Assembly: GCA_963677915.2 (NCBI GenBank)
Contig: CAXXGE010000039.1
Location: 46,762-110,761 of the forward strand
Reading direction: 5' to 3'
Length of the DNA stretch: 64,000 nucleotides
Origin: G963677915 sp963677915
GTDB taxonomy: Bacteria; Bacillota; Clostridia; Lachnospirales; Vallitaleaceae
Every line of letters starts with the position of its first letter. The first letter of the stretch is position 1. Shown one piece after another: positions 26,082 to 34,499 of the stretch. Below the pieces are notes generated by a model that saw nothing but the letters and a program-made list of their open reading frames with translations, had not been told where the DNA came from and made no database searches. The position numbers and the translations under genes were made by a program.

Positions 26082-26720
26082 GATTCCGAGTCTTGCTCAA
26101 TCAAATGCGCTTCACCTCTAACATCCACAAACTTCCAGGCAAAGATGAGTGCACTGATACCGATACCGGCAACCACGCCATAAGCCAGGTTATGGGTAGA
26201 AACAACGATTGCCATCGTCGCCAGCATTTCAATGGTACAACTCACTGGAATCTTCTTGATGTCTTTGGAGGAACACCCCAGCTGTCAAAAGAGATTCAAG
26301 CAAGCCAACAATCGACAGGGTAGCGGCGTAAGGAAGGATAATCTTCAGCATATCCAGCGTTAGGGGTACCGCCGGCAAATGGAACACCGGCAAGGTTCTG
26401 CTGATGCTGCCCATGTCGCCGACTGTCCTCATGTCAAGTCCGAATACGACTGTGACCACTGTCATGATGATAATCGCAACCAGCGGGCTTGGTACCTCTT
26501 TGGTAATTCTTGGCAATCCATACACGATGGCTAGCGTAGCCGCTACAACCAGATACATAGTGATGCCTTCACCGACAAAATGCGGCAGCTGTGCCATGAA
26601 TATCAGTATGGCAAGAGAGTTGACGAATCCCAGACCACCGGATGGGGGATGGAATGGATCAAGCTTCCCACTTTTAGTTTTCCCAAAATGAATTGAATGA
26701 TGCCCGTTAGAATCGTACAT
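25970..26720 (-). pseudogene. Decayed second SulP family transporter gene
   Basis: Two frames carry SulP fragments. 26720-26229 gives GGLGFVNSLAILIFMAQLPHF and IVGLLESLLTAGV; 26245-25970 gives YGVVAGIGISALIFAWKF and a partial STAS domain (SIRVFRIEGQLYFASAAHIW) ending at the stop. The N-terminus and the central membrane region are missing, and there is a frameshift at about 26240. The 3' end was then duplicated by the IS1634-type insertion. It is only part of a 550-residue protein and is not expected to work. Confidence 0.85.
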
Positions 26721-26861
26721 CTGCTCTGATGAAGCTTAGCCATTCGTTTTTTATTTTCGTATCATATTTTACCACCTATGACATTTCCCATTTTGTGTAT
26801 TGTATGTTGTATACACCCATATTCGATACAAAATATCACAGGACTGCTTCGAGCACAAGAA

Positions 26862-26983
26862 GAAAAGCAGCTCCGCTGCGTTTTGCGAAGCAAATTTCCG
26901 TGAAAGGAAAGTTTCATTGATAACTCATTTGCAAAATACGGATGCTTTAACCGTTTTTGCTCAAGTCGAACTTTCCTTGAACT
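26862..26983. repeat. 122-bp repeat, copy B
   Basis: Near-identical to 23659-23780, same orientation. The two copies bracket the sulP pseudogene. This copy lies just after the terminator of the second HD-GYP gene. Confidence 0.85.
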
Positions 26984-26987
26984 TAGA

Positions 26988-27017
26988 AAAGAGCCCTCTT
27001 TTAAAAGACAGCTCTTT
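26988..27017 (-). terminator. Terminator of the 944-residue HD-GYP gene
   Basis: AAAGAGC (26988-26994) and GCTCTTT (27011-27017), with TTTTC next on the minus strand. Confidence 0.6.
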
Positions 27018-27025
27018 CGCGTTCA

Positions 27026-29860
27026 CTAATCGTTTCCACCTTTCATCATGAGAACAAATGCCCTCGCCAAATTCGGATCAAACTGCGTTCCGGCACAGTT
27101 CATAATTTCTTCTAATGCACTCTCATGGGAAAGCGGTTCTTTGTAAGGCCTGGAATGCGTTATGACATCATAAGCGTCAATAATTGACAGTATTCGAGAC
27201 CCTTTCGGTATTTTATTCCCCTTGAGTCCGTCAGGATATCCCGTGCCATCCCATTTTTCGTGATGATGCAGGATAAGGTTGGCAATGTTTCTCAACTCGT
27301 TCATTGAGTTTGCAATGTTGTAACCCTTTTCAGGATGCTTCTGCATTGATAACCACTCATCCTGTGATAGTGAATACTCCTTTAACAGTATATTGTCAGG
27401 TATACCAATTTTCCCAATATCATGTAAAGTGGCAAGAAGCTTGAGGTTATCCAGCTCATCCTCAGCCAAGCCCAATGACATGCCAAACGCTTCCGCCAAT
27501 TCCTTCATACGCTGCGCATGCTCTTCCGTTTCATAATTCTTTTCATTCAATACTTTTTCAAATGAAGATATAATCTCATTTCGTGTGCTCTTGCCTTCCA
27601 GCAGCTTGTGTCGGTACATTCTTTCCTCTGCTTCTTTCAGCGTTTCGTCTAATGCCTTGCTGTCATCCATTTTCGTGGCAACACCGAGCGAAAGACTCAG
27701 GTTAACAGGCTGCATATTTGTATTGATGCAAGCGTTGAGTATCCTATTACGAATTTCATTTGCTGTTTTTTCGTCCGTTTTTGGTAATAAAACAACAAAC
27801 TCATCGCCGCCCCACCTTGCCACAATATCCTCCTTACGTGTTGATTTGCCAAGTATCTCAGCGGCCTTGATCAGCAGTTTGTCACCCTGAAAATGCCCGA
27901 ATACGTCATTTGTAATTTTCAGTCCATTGCAGTCACCCATAATAATAGTGATTGGATACTGCCTCTTTACATCAAGCCGACGCATCTCTTCCTCGAAAAA
28001 TCCCCTGTTATACAGATTGGTCAGTCGGTCATGGTAACTTAGGTAGAGGATTTCATCTTCTCTAATTTTTTGCTCAGTGATATCGCTGAAGGTAATAACT
28101 TCGCCATAATACCTGCGCTCTATATCAGTTATCGAGTTCCTTTTTATGGAAATATATCTGGTCGATCCACTAGAACATGTCAGGATGGTATACTCTATTT
28201 CATTCGGCATATCCTGATTTTCAAGTACTTGATGGATTCTTAATATTTCGTCGACATTTTTTCCAATCGCATCGTTTTTATCTATTCCAATCAGGTTTTC
28301 GGCAGTATTGTTGAAAATTTGTATTATCTCATTCTCATCAACCGCAATGACCGCATCCTCAATGGAATTCAATGTGATTTTGAGCCTTTCCTCACTGATA
28401 ATCAGTTTTGACTGAAACTCCTTGCCGGTAAGTGCATTAATAAAAATTTCGCCTACCAGCTGGATAAGTTTAATATCCTCACTGACCCATTCCTTAAATC
28501 TTGACTTCTGCGTGCATTGGAAATAGCCGAAATCGACGCCCTTCGACACTAAAGGTATTGTGTAGATTTCGCTGCTAGCCAGTTTACGTGAACTGTCAGC
28601 CACATTCTCCGTTATGTTTTTCGTTGTGTTTGACGAGCTCCAGACCAAATGAGTTTTTTGAGCGTTACTATTCGTTGGTTGTAACTTTATAAGACTGTCT
28701 TCAATGTCCAGCGATTTTTCTATCATATTTAGCGCATTGACGATTTCACAGTCTATCCTCTGCGCTTTAATGCCTACGAAGTTGCTGGATATATTTGAAA
28801 TCAGTTCTTCCATCGATAAACGATGATAGATGGCATTTTCAAGAAGAGAGCTGTTTGTAATTTCATTGGGTATTATTGTTATTCCCGCTAATCTCCCTCC
28901 ACCGTCCAGCATCGCATACGTATTAATAACCAGGGGTACCAACTTTGAATCACTATGCACAAACTTCAATATTCTCTGTCTGTTTTCGCCATCGATAGAA
29001 TTGTCACGTAATTCATTAAATTTTTTAATATCTTCTCTACATATGAAATCCGTTATCGTTTTACCGCGTATCTCATCCGATGAATATCCTATCAGCATAG
29101 CTGTTTTTTCAGATATGTACTGCGTGATGCAGTTATTGTTGATCCACCATACGCCATCGCGGTTGATCTGTTTGAATAGATTGTTTGAGTCTTTTTCCTT
29201 GGAAATTGGTTTGCCTATTTCAACAATTATTGCTCTCGAATTCTCGGTCGTCTTTAATGAAACGAAAGAGTTGGAAATGAAATTCACGAATTGCTTGTTT
29301 CTGGTTTTCAATATGTAGTGTTCTTTATTGTGATCCGATTCCGAAAAACAGTTGTCTATTAAATCTGATACTGTTTTAACATTTTGGCTTTGAATGAAAT
29401 CGACTATGTTTTTTTCAATGATCTCATCTTCATTAATGTATCCGTAGAGGGACATCAAATCAGCATTGTAAGCAATGATGGAACCATCAAAGGTTATAAC
29501 TGCCAGCAAATTCTTATTGCGTGACGATAGGTATTCGAGACAATCTTCAGCTTTATTTTCTGCTTCCAGCAGCTGATTTAAAATAAGAAGAAGAAGGTCT
29601 TTTGTTCTATTATCGCACTTTTTAAGGTCACCAAATATTTTATTGAAAGCAAAGATGCTCGAATTGGATTTACTCGAGAGATGTTGTAGTTTATTCAGTT
29701 CCAGTTGTGAATCAGCAAGGCTTTTCCTTAGATCGGAAATCACTTTTTTCTGTTCCACGTATTTTCTGAAAAAAAGGATTAAAATAAAACTGACTGATAA
29801 TATCAATAGTATAAAAGCGAATAACAAGATGACTTCTTGAGATCCCGCGGAAAATAGCAT
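27026..29860 (-). CDS. Membrane-anchored PAS/GAF/GGDEF/HD-GYP signalling protein
   Basis: 944 residues. One N-terminal membrane helix (about residues 10-32, VILLFAFILLILSVSFILIL) is followed by a short coiled stretch and three PAS-like regions with a GAF-like region between the second and third. Then come GGDEF (~590-750) with WGGDEF and HD-GYP (~755-940) with HDIGKIGIPDNILLKE and HHEKWDGTGYPDGLKG. Both c-di-GMP-making and -breaking sites look intact. The start follows GGAGGGG. The C-terminal half is clearly paralogous to the 21-23.6 kb gene; the sensor half differs, so the two may read different signals. Confidence 0.92.
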   Translation of the reverse strand: MLFSAGSQEVILLFAFILLILSVSFILILFFRKYVEQKKVISDLRKSLADSQLELNKLQHLSSKSNSSIFAFNKIFGDLKKCDNRTKDLLLLILNQLLEAENKAEDCLEYLSSRNKNLLAVITFDGSIIAYNADLMSLYGYINEDEIIEKNIVDFIQSQNVKTVSDLIDNCFSESDHNKEHYILKTRNKQFVNFISNSFVSLKTTENSRAIIVEIGKPISKEKDSNNLFKQINRDGVWWINNNCITQYISEKTAMLIGYSSDEIRGKTITDFICREDIKKFNELRDNSIDGENRQRILKFVHSDSKLVPLVINTYAMLDGGGRLAGITIIPNEITNSSLLENAIYHRLSMEELISNISSNFVGIKAQRIDCEIVNALNMIEKSLDIEDSLIKLQPTNSNAQKTHLVWSSSNTTKNITENVADSSRKLASSEIYTIPLVSKGVDFGYFQCTQKSRFKEWVSEDIKLIQLVGEIFINALTGKEFQSKLIISEERLKITLNSIEDAVIAVDENEIIQIFNNTAENLIGIDKNDAIGKNVDEILRIHQVLENQDMPNEIEYTILTCSSGSTRYISIKRNSITDIERRYYGEVITFSDITEQKIREDEILYLSYHDRLTNLYNRGFFEEEMRRLDVKRQYPITIIMGDCNGLKITNDVFGHFQGDKLLIKAAEILGKSTRKEDIVARWGGDEFVVLLPKTDEKTANEIRNRILNACINTNMQPVNLSLSLGVATKMDDSKALDETLKEAEERMYRHKLLEGKSTRNEIISSFEKVLNEKNYETEEHAQRMKELAEAFGMSLGLAEDELDNLKLLATLHDIGKIGIPDNILLKEYSLSQDEWLSMQKHPEKGYNIANSMNELRNIANLILHHHEKWDGTGYPDGLKGNKIPKGSRILSIIDAYDVITHSRPYKEPLSHESALEEIMNCAGTQFDPNLARAFVLMMKGGND

Positions 29861-29996
29861 GAAGTGCCCCTCCCCTTGAAGTTGCCGACCGACAGAATTT
29901 TCTATACATATTTATAATTTTATCGTAATGTATTGGATTTGTATATAAAATAATCAACTGGTAGAATATAGCATACATGATTTTTCACGCATTGAA

Positions 29997-30110
29997 CTTC
30001 TCCCACTTGCAGAAGTGGGAGATTCCTGGTCAACGATCCTACCGGACCGAGATTACCCAGGCTCTGAAGGTCGTCCCGACCTCATATATTGTCAGCTTAC
30101 GCTAGTTTCA
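29997..30110 (-). ncRNA. Candidate omega RNA / right-end RNA of type B IS605
   Basis: The ~110 nt after the tnpB stop are conserved with 52765-52870 even though the coding part there has mostly gone. They contain several stems, for example GGTCGGGACGACC and the terminal CTCCCACTTCTGCAAGTGGGAG type hairpin. TnpB guide (omega) RNAs are made from exactly this place, and the guide would be read from flanking DNA below 29992. The RNA itself is inferred. Confidence 0.55.
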
Positions 30111-31108
30111 GCAAATTCCTGCTTGCATTGATATCCCTGTCATGTTCTGTTTTGCAGTGAGGACAGACCCACTCCCTCAACGACAGTCTCTTGACAAGTG
30201 GATTCTTTTCGCCACAGACAGAGCATCTCTTGTATGCTCAGGTCCTCAATCGCAATCACTTGGTTTTCGCTGATCAGTCTTGAGGACAGCTTATGCAGAA
30301 AATCATTTCGCTGGTTCCTGATTCTCTCATGCTGTCTGGCTACTTTAAGTTTCGCCTTGTGGTAGTTGCTTGACCCAGTCTGCTTCCTGCTTAATGACTT
30401 CTGCAGGAATGCCAACCGTTTTTCGCTTCTGCTGAAGCATTTGGGATTTTTGATCTTCTCGCCGTCTGATGTGATGGCGAAATCCTTCAATCCCATGTCC
30501 AGCCCTATTTTCTTCTCAACCCGGGGAAGGGGCATTGCTTCTGTCTTGCAGGTGATTGAAACAAAATACTTTTCAGTGGCTGTACGCTTGACGGTAGCCG
30601 TCTTGATTTCTCCGATGACTTCTCTGGACTTGGCCATCTTCACCAGGCCCAGCTTCGGCAGTCTGATGCGGTTTCCTTCTATGCGGATATTGTCTGCTAC
30701 CTTCTTGGTGGTATAGCTTTGCACCCTATGGTGCTTGGACTTGAAGTGGGGTCGGCCACCCAGTTTCTTGTATCTGCGTTCAAACGCCCTTCCCAATCTT
30801 TCTATGGCATCCTGCAAGGCTATGGCATCCACTTCCTTCAGGAACGGGTAGTGCTTCTTCAGCTCCGGCAAAGCCTTGATGGCTTCGTACTTGTTGAACA
30901 ACCTTCCCTTCCAGTTGTTTCTGGGAAAATATCCCTGCTGTACCATCTCTTCCACACGCTTGTAATACCGGTCCTGTTCAAGTTGTTTGCCAAGAGAGTA
31001 GTTGTATACAAAACGGCAATGTCCGATTGTCATGTCGATCAGTCTTTGTTGTTCTTTTGTGGGATACAGACGAAATTTATAGCTTTTTGTTGCAGTCAGG
31101 TTTGTCAT
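30097..31108 (-). pseudogene. tnpB: TnpB (IS605 OrfB) with internal deletion and frameshift
   Basis: Begins TKSYKFRLYPTKEQQRL at 31108 after GGAGG. RuvC region GLDMGLKDFAIT is present and the second acidic motif is VIAIEDLSIQEM. Right after this about 50-60 codons are missing: the next frame resumes inside the zinc finger, CSVCGEKN..WVCPHC, and the last RuvC motif HDRDINASRN, ending at 30097. The uninterrupted frame itself runs into a false C-terminus at 30140. The guide-directed nuclease is therefore expected to be inactive. Confidence 0.85.
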
Positions 31109-31134
31109 GGTCAATCCTCCCCTCAAACGATATA

Positions 31135-31163
31135 GAACATTTGTTCCCCTTTTGTTCATTATA
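31135..31163 (-). promoter_or_regulatory. tnpB promoter with LexA-like box
   Basis: Minus-strand -10 TATAAT (31158-31163). Just downstream GAACATTTGTTC (31135-31146 on the plus strand) fits the Gram-positive SOS box GAAC-N4-GTTC. The same layout is seen at 62911. Confidence 0.5.
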
Positions 31164-31308
31164 CCATTTTCGGCTTGAAGGTGACAGTTTTTGAAGAAAA
31201 AATCAAAAAAACCATGAACACCGTAGCAATTCATCCCCCGCCTACACTCTCACTACGAGAGCAAGGAAGGTTAAGAGGCAGGGGTATTCTTGCTTTTGTT
31301 TGGATAAA

Positions 31309-31347
31309 GCAAAGAACAATCTTCCCAATGGTTGGATTGCTCTTTGC
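31309..31347 (-). terminator. Terminator of fasciclin-domain gene
   Basis: GCAAAGAACAATC (31309-31321) pairs with GATTGCTCTTTGC (31335-31347), about 40 bases after the stop. On the minus strand TTTAT follows. Confidence 0.6.
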
Positions 31348-31388
31348 CTGCACTACTAATATAACATTAGACTCTTAATAGTATGAAG

Positions 31389-32438
31389 TTACTTCCTTTT
31401 TCTTTTCGCAATCGCAAGCCCAATTGCAGATGCACCTAGTACTGCAATCATCGGAACTGCTGAAACATCACCGGTCTTCGGAATTTCTTCTGCATGTGAT
31501 TCAATCTCTTCCAAAACGAATCCTTCAGGTACAAGTACACCATCAATCACATGGATAACACCATTGGATGCTTCAATGTCAGCTCCAATAACATTAGCTT
31601 CGTTTACCATGACCCCAGAAGAAAGGTCGAAGACAACTGATTCTCCATTCAGAGTCGCAGCCTCCAGACCATCTGAAAGATCCGTGCTCATCACCTTACC
31701 ACTGATAACATGATACAAGAGGACCTCCGACAGCTCCGGCTGTGCCATTAATTCTTCAGGAGAAATTCCAAGGGCCGAAATTAATGATTCAAAAGCAGCA
31801 TTAGTTGGGGCGAATACTGTAAACGGGCCTTCTCCTTGCAAAGCACCTACCAGATCTGCTTCTTGAAGAAGCATGACTAACATGCTGAACCGCGAATCGC
31901 CGACGGCTATTTCAACGATGTCAGGTTTCTCTGTCTCGACGGGTGTCGATTCCAATTGAAAGTCCGATGGAACAAGCACTTTGTCGATAACATGAATGAC
32001 TCCGTTCGATGCTTCGATATCAGCAGATGTGACCATTGCATCATTGACTACAACACCGTTGCTTGTACTTATGGAGACAGACTCACCATTAAGCGTCGCT
32101 GCAGCCATACCATCCGACAAATCTGTACTCATCACCTTGCCACTTACAACGTGATAGAGTAGCACCTTACCAAGGTCGGGATGTGCGAGCAATGTTTCCG
32201 CATCAATCTCCAGATCAGCCAGCAATGATTCAAAAGCTTCATCCGTAGGAGCGAAAACTGTAAACGGTCCTTCTCCCTGCAATGCTGCAACAAGATCTGC
32301 TTCGCCAAGAGCAGCGACAAGAATGCTGAAGTCAGTATTTCCACTTGCAATGTCAACAATATCATTTTCCGCTGCTTGTGCCGGAATGCTGAGTGCCATT
32401 ACTGCGACTGCCATTAGCATTGCTATTATCTTTTTCAT
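31389..32438 (-). CDS. Cell-wall-anchored protein with two fasciclin (FAS1) domains
   Basis: 349 residues, exported and probably sortase-anchored. A signal peptide (about 1-22, ending AQA) is followed by two FAS1 repeats (about 26-160 and 170-305). Both carry GEGPFTVFAPT, LLYHVVSGKVMSTDLSDG or its variant, and NGVIHVID..LVP. The C-terminus has IPKTG, a hydrophobic helix and RKRK, the LPxTG-type sorting layout. FAS1 domains mediate adhesion. The neighbouring divergent sortase B is the obvious anchoring enzyme. Strong promoter upstream. Confidence 0.92.
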   Translation of the reverse strand: MKKIIAMLMAVAVMALSIPAQAAENDIVDIASGNTDFSILVAALGEADLVAALQGEGPFTVFAPTDEAFESLLADLEIDAETLLAHPDLGKVLLYHVVSGKVMSTDLSDGMAAATLNGESVSISTSNGVVVNDAMVTSADIEASNGVIHVIDKVLVPSDFQLESTPVETEKPDIVEIAVGDSRFSMLVMLLQEADLVGALQGEGPFTVFAPTNAAFESLISALGISPEELMAQPELSEVLLYHVISGKVMSTDLSDGLEAATLNGESVVFDLSSGVMVNEANVIGADIEASNGVIHVIDGVLVPEGFVLEEIESHAEEIPKTGDVSAVPMIAVLGASAIGLAIAKRKRK

Positions 32439-32483
32439 ATCAATACCTCCTAATATTCAAAATTAACGATTGTTTACAAACAA

Positions 32484-32512
32484 ATAATATCACGTATCAT
32501 GATATTTGTCAA
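32484..32512 (-). promoter_or_regulatory. Promoter of fasciclin gene with palindromic spacer
   Basis: Minus strand TTGACA (32507-32512), 17-base spacer, TATTAT (32484-32489). The spacer holds an inverted repeat, ATATCA-N7-TGATAT. TTGTTT-AC-AAACAA lies just downstream. Both are possible operators. The sortase -10 TATAAT (32564-32569, plus strand) is about 50 bases away, so the pair may be co-regulated. Confidence 0.7.
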
Positions 32513-32587
32513 CTTTATTTATAATCATTCTCAATAAAACTTTATTTATATTTCGATATGTGATATAATCAGTTTGAGGTGATAAAG

Positions 32588-33391
32588 ATGAAAAACACTT
32601 ATATAAATGCGCTCTTGACGGTTATTCTTCTTTCTGTATTAATCGTCAGCTTCACATCAAGCACCCATAGTAGCACACTTAATATTTTGAATCCCATTCT
32701 TCCGACTGAAGAAGCAAAGCTTGATAGCCTTTACACTGCGGACGAGGACATCTCACCCATATCAGTTCAGATTCCCGCTGAAGAGAATCCAGAAAGCAAT
32801 TTTCAAATTCTATATAAAGAGAATCCATATGCAGAACTGCTGAAAAAAAACGAAGACTTTATGGGATGGATTAATATACCTGGAACAATGATTGATACTC
32901 TTTTTGTAAAAGGAAATGACAACGATTATTATCTTAGAAGGGATTTCAACAAGAGGTACGCCATTAACGGCACTGTATTCATGGACCACCGTAATATCGG
33001 TTTTGGATTCAGCCGAAACGTGATTTTATACGGTCACAATATGAGGGACGGCAGTATGTTCGGCGACCTCGATAAATATAAGACACCCGGATTTGCTCTT
33101 GATAACACACTTATTGAAATTCGAGATCTCTATGGACTAAGGTATTACCGGATCTATTCTAGCTATTTTTCTGAAGCTGATTCTTCATTAGTTGTGATTT
33201 CACCCGGAGACGACAATTGGGCATTCCACATTGAAGATCAGATAGAACGATCGATGGTTGATTACGGTCTGACGCCGGATATAAATGCGTCTTTTCTTAC
33301 ACTGGTCACCTGCAGCTATGAAGTGGATAACGGACGCTTTTTTATCCACGCCGTTGAAGTGCCAACATCTTTGTCGCTATCAGATAAATAG
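32588..33391 (+). CDS. Class B sortase
   Basis: A ~267-residue membrane-anchored transpeptidase (N-terminal helix about residues 7-25). Motifs: GWINIPGTMIDTLFVKG, YYLRRDF, the catalytic His in ILYGHNMRDGSMFGDL, the catalytic Cys in LVTCSYE and Arg in NGRFFIHAVE. The ATG at 32588 follows GAGGTG. It is divergent from a fasciclin protein bearing IPKTG, its likely substrate. Class B enzymes of clostridia commonly accept xPxTG-type motifs; the substrate pairing is inferred from position. Confidence 0.92.
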   Translation: MKNTYINALLTVILLSVLIVSFTSSTHSSTLNILNPILPTEEAKLDSLYTADEDISPISVQIPAEENPESNFQILYKENPYAELLKKNEDFMGWINIPGTMIDTLFVKGNDNDYYLRRDFNKRYAINGTVFMDHRNIGFGFSRNVILYGHNMRDGSMFGDLDKYKTPGFALDNTLIEIRDLYGLRYYRIYSSYFSEADSSLVVISPGDDNWAFHIEDQIERSMVDYGLTPDINASFLTLVTCSYEVDNGRFFIHAVEVPTSLSLSDK

Positions 33392-33421
33392 ACACTATAG
33401 TGATTGGATCCATCTGTTATA

Positions 33422-34498
33422 CTATCTTAGCATTATACTATTGTTGATCACCAATGTACTATACAGGAACAAGACGTCTTGTCCGGCGTTAAACTCAATA
33501 AATTGTCCCAGATATTCGTATGGAAAGTACCTTGTATCTATCATTATGATCTTCGAATATGAGTCGATTAACAGTGGCGTTATGCTGCTCCCAAACGAAT
33601 CTCTGAAAATCACCAGCTCCATGTCGGAACTCGCATTTGGATTTTCTATTTCCAATAGTGCACAAGCACCTGACAGAAATACATCGTATGCATCCAAGTT
33701 CGAGAGATGTTCTTTGTTATAGATAGAAATCTCGCTTGCTTTTTCATAATTCATCACCTTCAACTCATCGAAATAAGACAAAGATAAAAACGTTAAGACG
33801 TCTGCTTCGGTATTGCGTGTAGATTGACCTGCATACGCGCCGTAGAATGCCTCATAAGTGTTGATAGTATAATCTGCCGGACCGACCTTCATATCAAATC
33901 CCAGAGTGTCCGAGAGCCTTCTGACCACTGGCCAAAGAGTCTCCTGTTTCCAGTGAAGATCAGTTTTATAATACGAGTTAAGGGACAGTGTATCAAATAG
34001 TTCTATATACTGATACTCACCACGCTTCACCGTATCAATCATATGCTTATAGTTGAGTTTCAAATAACCATTGAATGAATAATAATTCTTATCCGGTACA
34101 ACGCCAACATAAACATTATTATTCTCAAAATACTTATCCGTGACACTTTCTATATATTCAACAAACTTCTCAGACATCTCTGGTTTATAGGGATATTGCA
34201 TTTTAAACAGATGACCGTCTTCCATATAAATGTCATTAATATCAGTTTTAGCAAATACGTTACTTTCTGACCAAGCCTTAAAGCTTCTGAAATTCTCCCT
34301 AAAAGGCATATGGTCCAACAAATAAGATTCAACCTTTAGGGCATAATCTCCAGCCAACAATTCTTCCCATGTAAATTCCGGGAACTCTTTTAGTTGTCTT
34401 CTTTCACAAACTGAAATTGTTTCATCAGTCATAATAACACTGAGCAACATCACTGAAACAATCAGAAGAAAAAATGAAATCAATATAGTTCTTTTCAT
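33422..34498 (-). CDS. DHHW-type secreted acyltransferase partner (AlgJ/AlgX-like)
   Basis: 358 residues, an N-terminal membrane helix (ILISFFLLIVSVMLLSVIM) and an extracytoplasmic SGNH-like domain. Key features are VPDKNYYS, the D-x-HW motif in KTDLHWKQETLWPVV and the serine-containing FRDSFGSSITPLL. These proteins work with MBOAT membrane acyltransferases to put acyl, usually acetyl, groups on surface polysaccharides. It begins one base after the MBOAT gene ends with no clear ribosome binding site, so translation is probably coupled. Last gene of the operon. Confidence 0.85.
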   Translation of the reverse strand: MKRTILISFFLLIVSVMLLSVIMTDETISVCERRQLKEFPEFTWEELLAGDYALKVESYLLDHMPFRENFRSFKAWSESNVFAKTDINDIYMEDGHLFKMQYPYKPEMSEKFVEYIESVTDKYFENNNVYVGVVPDKNYYSFNGYLKLNYKHMIDTVKRGEYQYIELFDTLSLNSYYKTDLHWKQETLWPVVRRLSDTLGFDMKVGPADYTINTYEAFYGAYAGQSTRNTEADVLTFLSLSYFDELKVMNYEKASEISIYNKEHLSNLDAYDVFLSGACALLEIENPNASSDMELVIFRDSFGSSITPLLIDSYSKIIMIDTRYFPYEYLGQFIEFNAGQDVLFLYSTLVINNSIMLR

Positions 34499-34499
34499 A

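Larger units (their letters stand above)
29992..31280 (-). mobile_element. IS605-family element, type B (tnpB only)
   Basis: Right end at about 29992, where the element's 3' strand finishes in TTCAA after the hairpin CTCCCACTT...AAGTGGGAG. The left end is marked by a hairpin (GCAATTCATCCCCCGCC...GGGGTATTCTTGC, 31211-31276) placed like the left-end hairpin of the 63.0-kb element. No tnpA. A second, deeper-decayed copy is at 52759-53107. The left boundary is approximate. Confidence 0.75.

Noticed and set aside
31109..31234. N-terminal extension of TnpB to 31234
   Set aside because: The upstream frame crosses the promoter and LexA-like box; GGAGG and the family start fit 31108.
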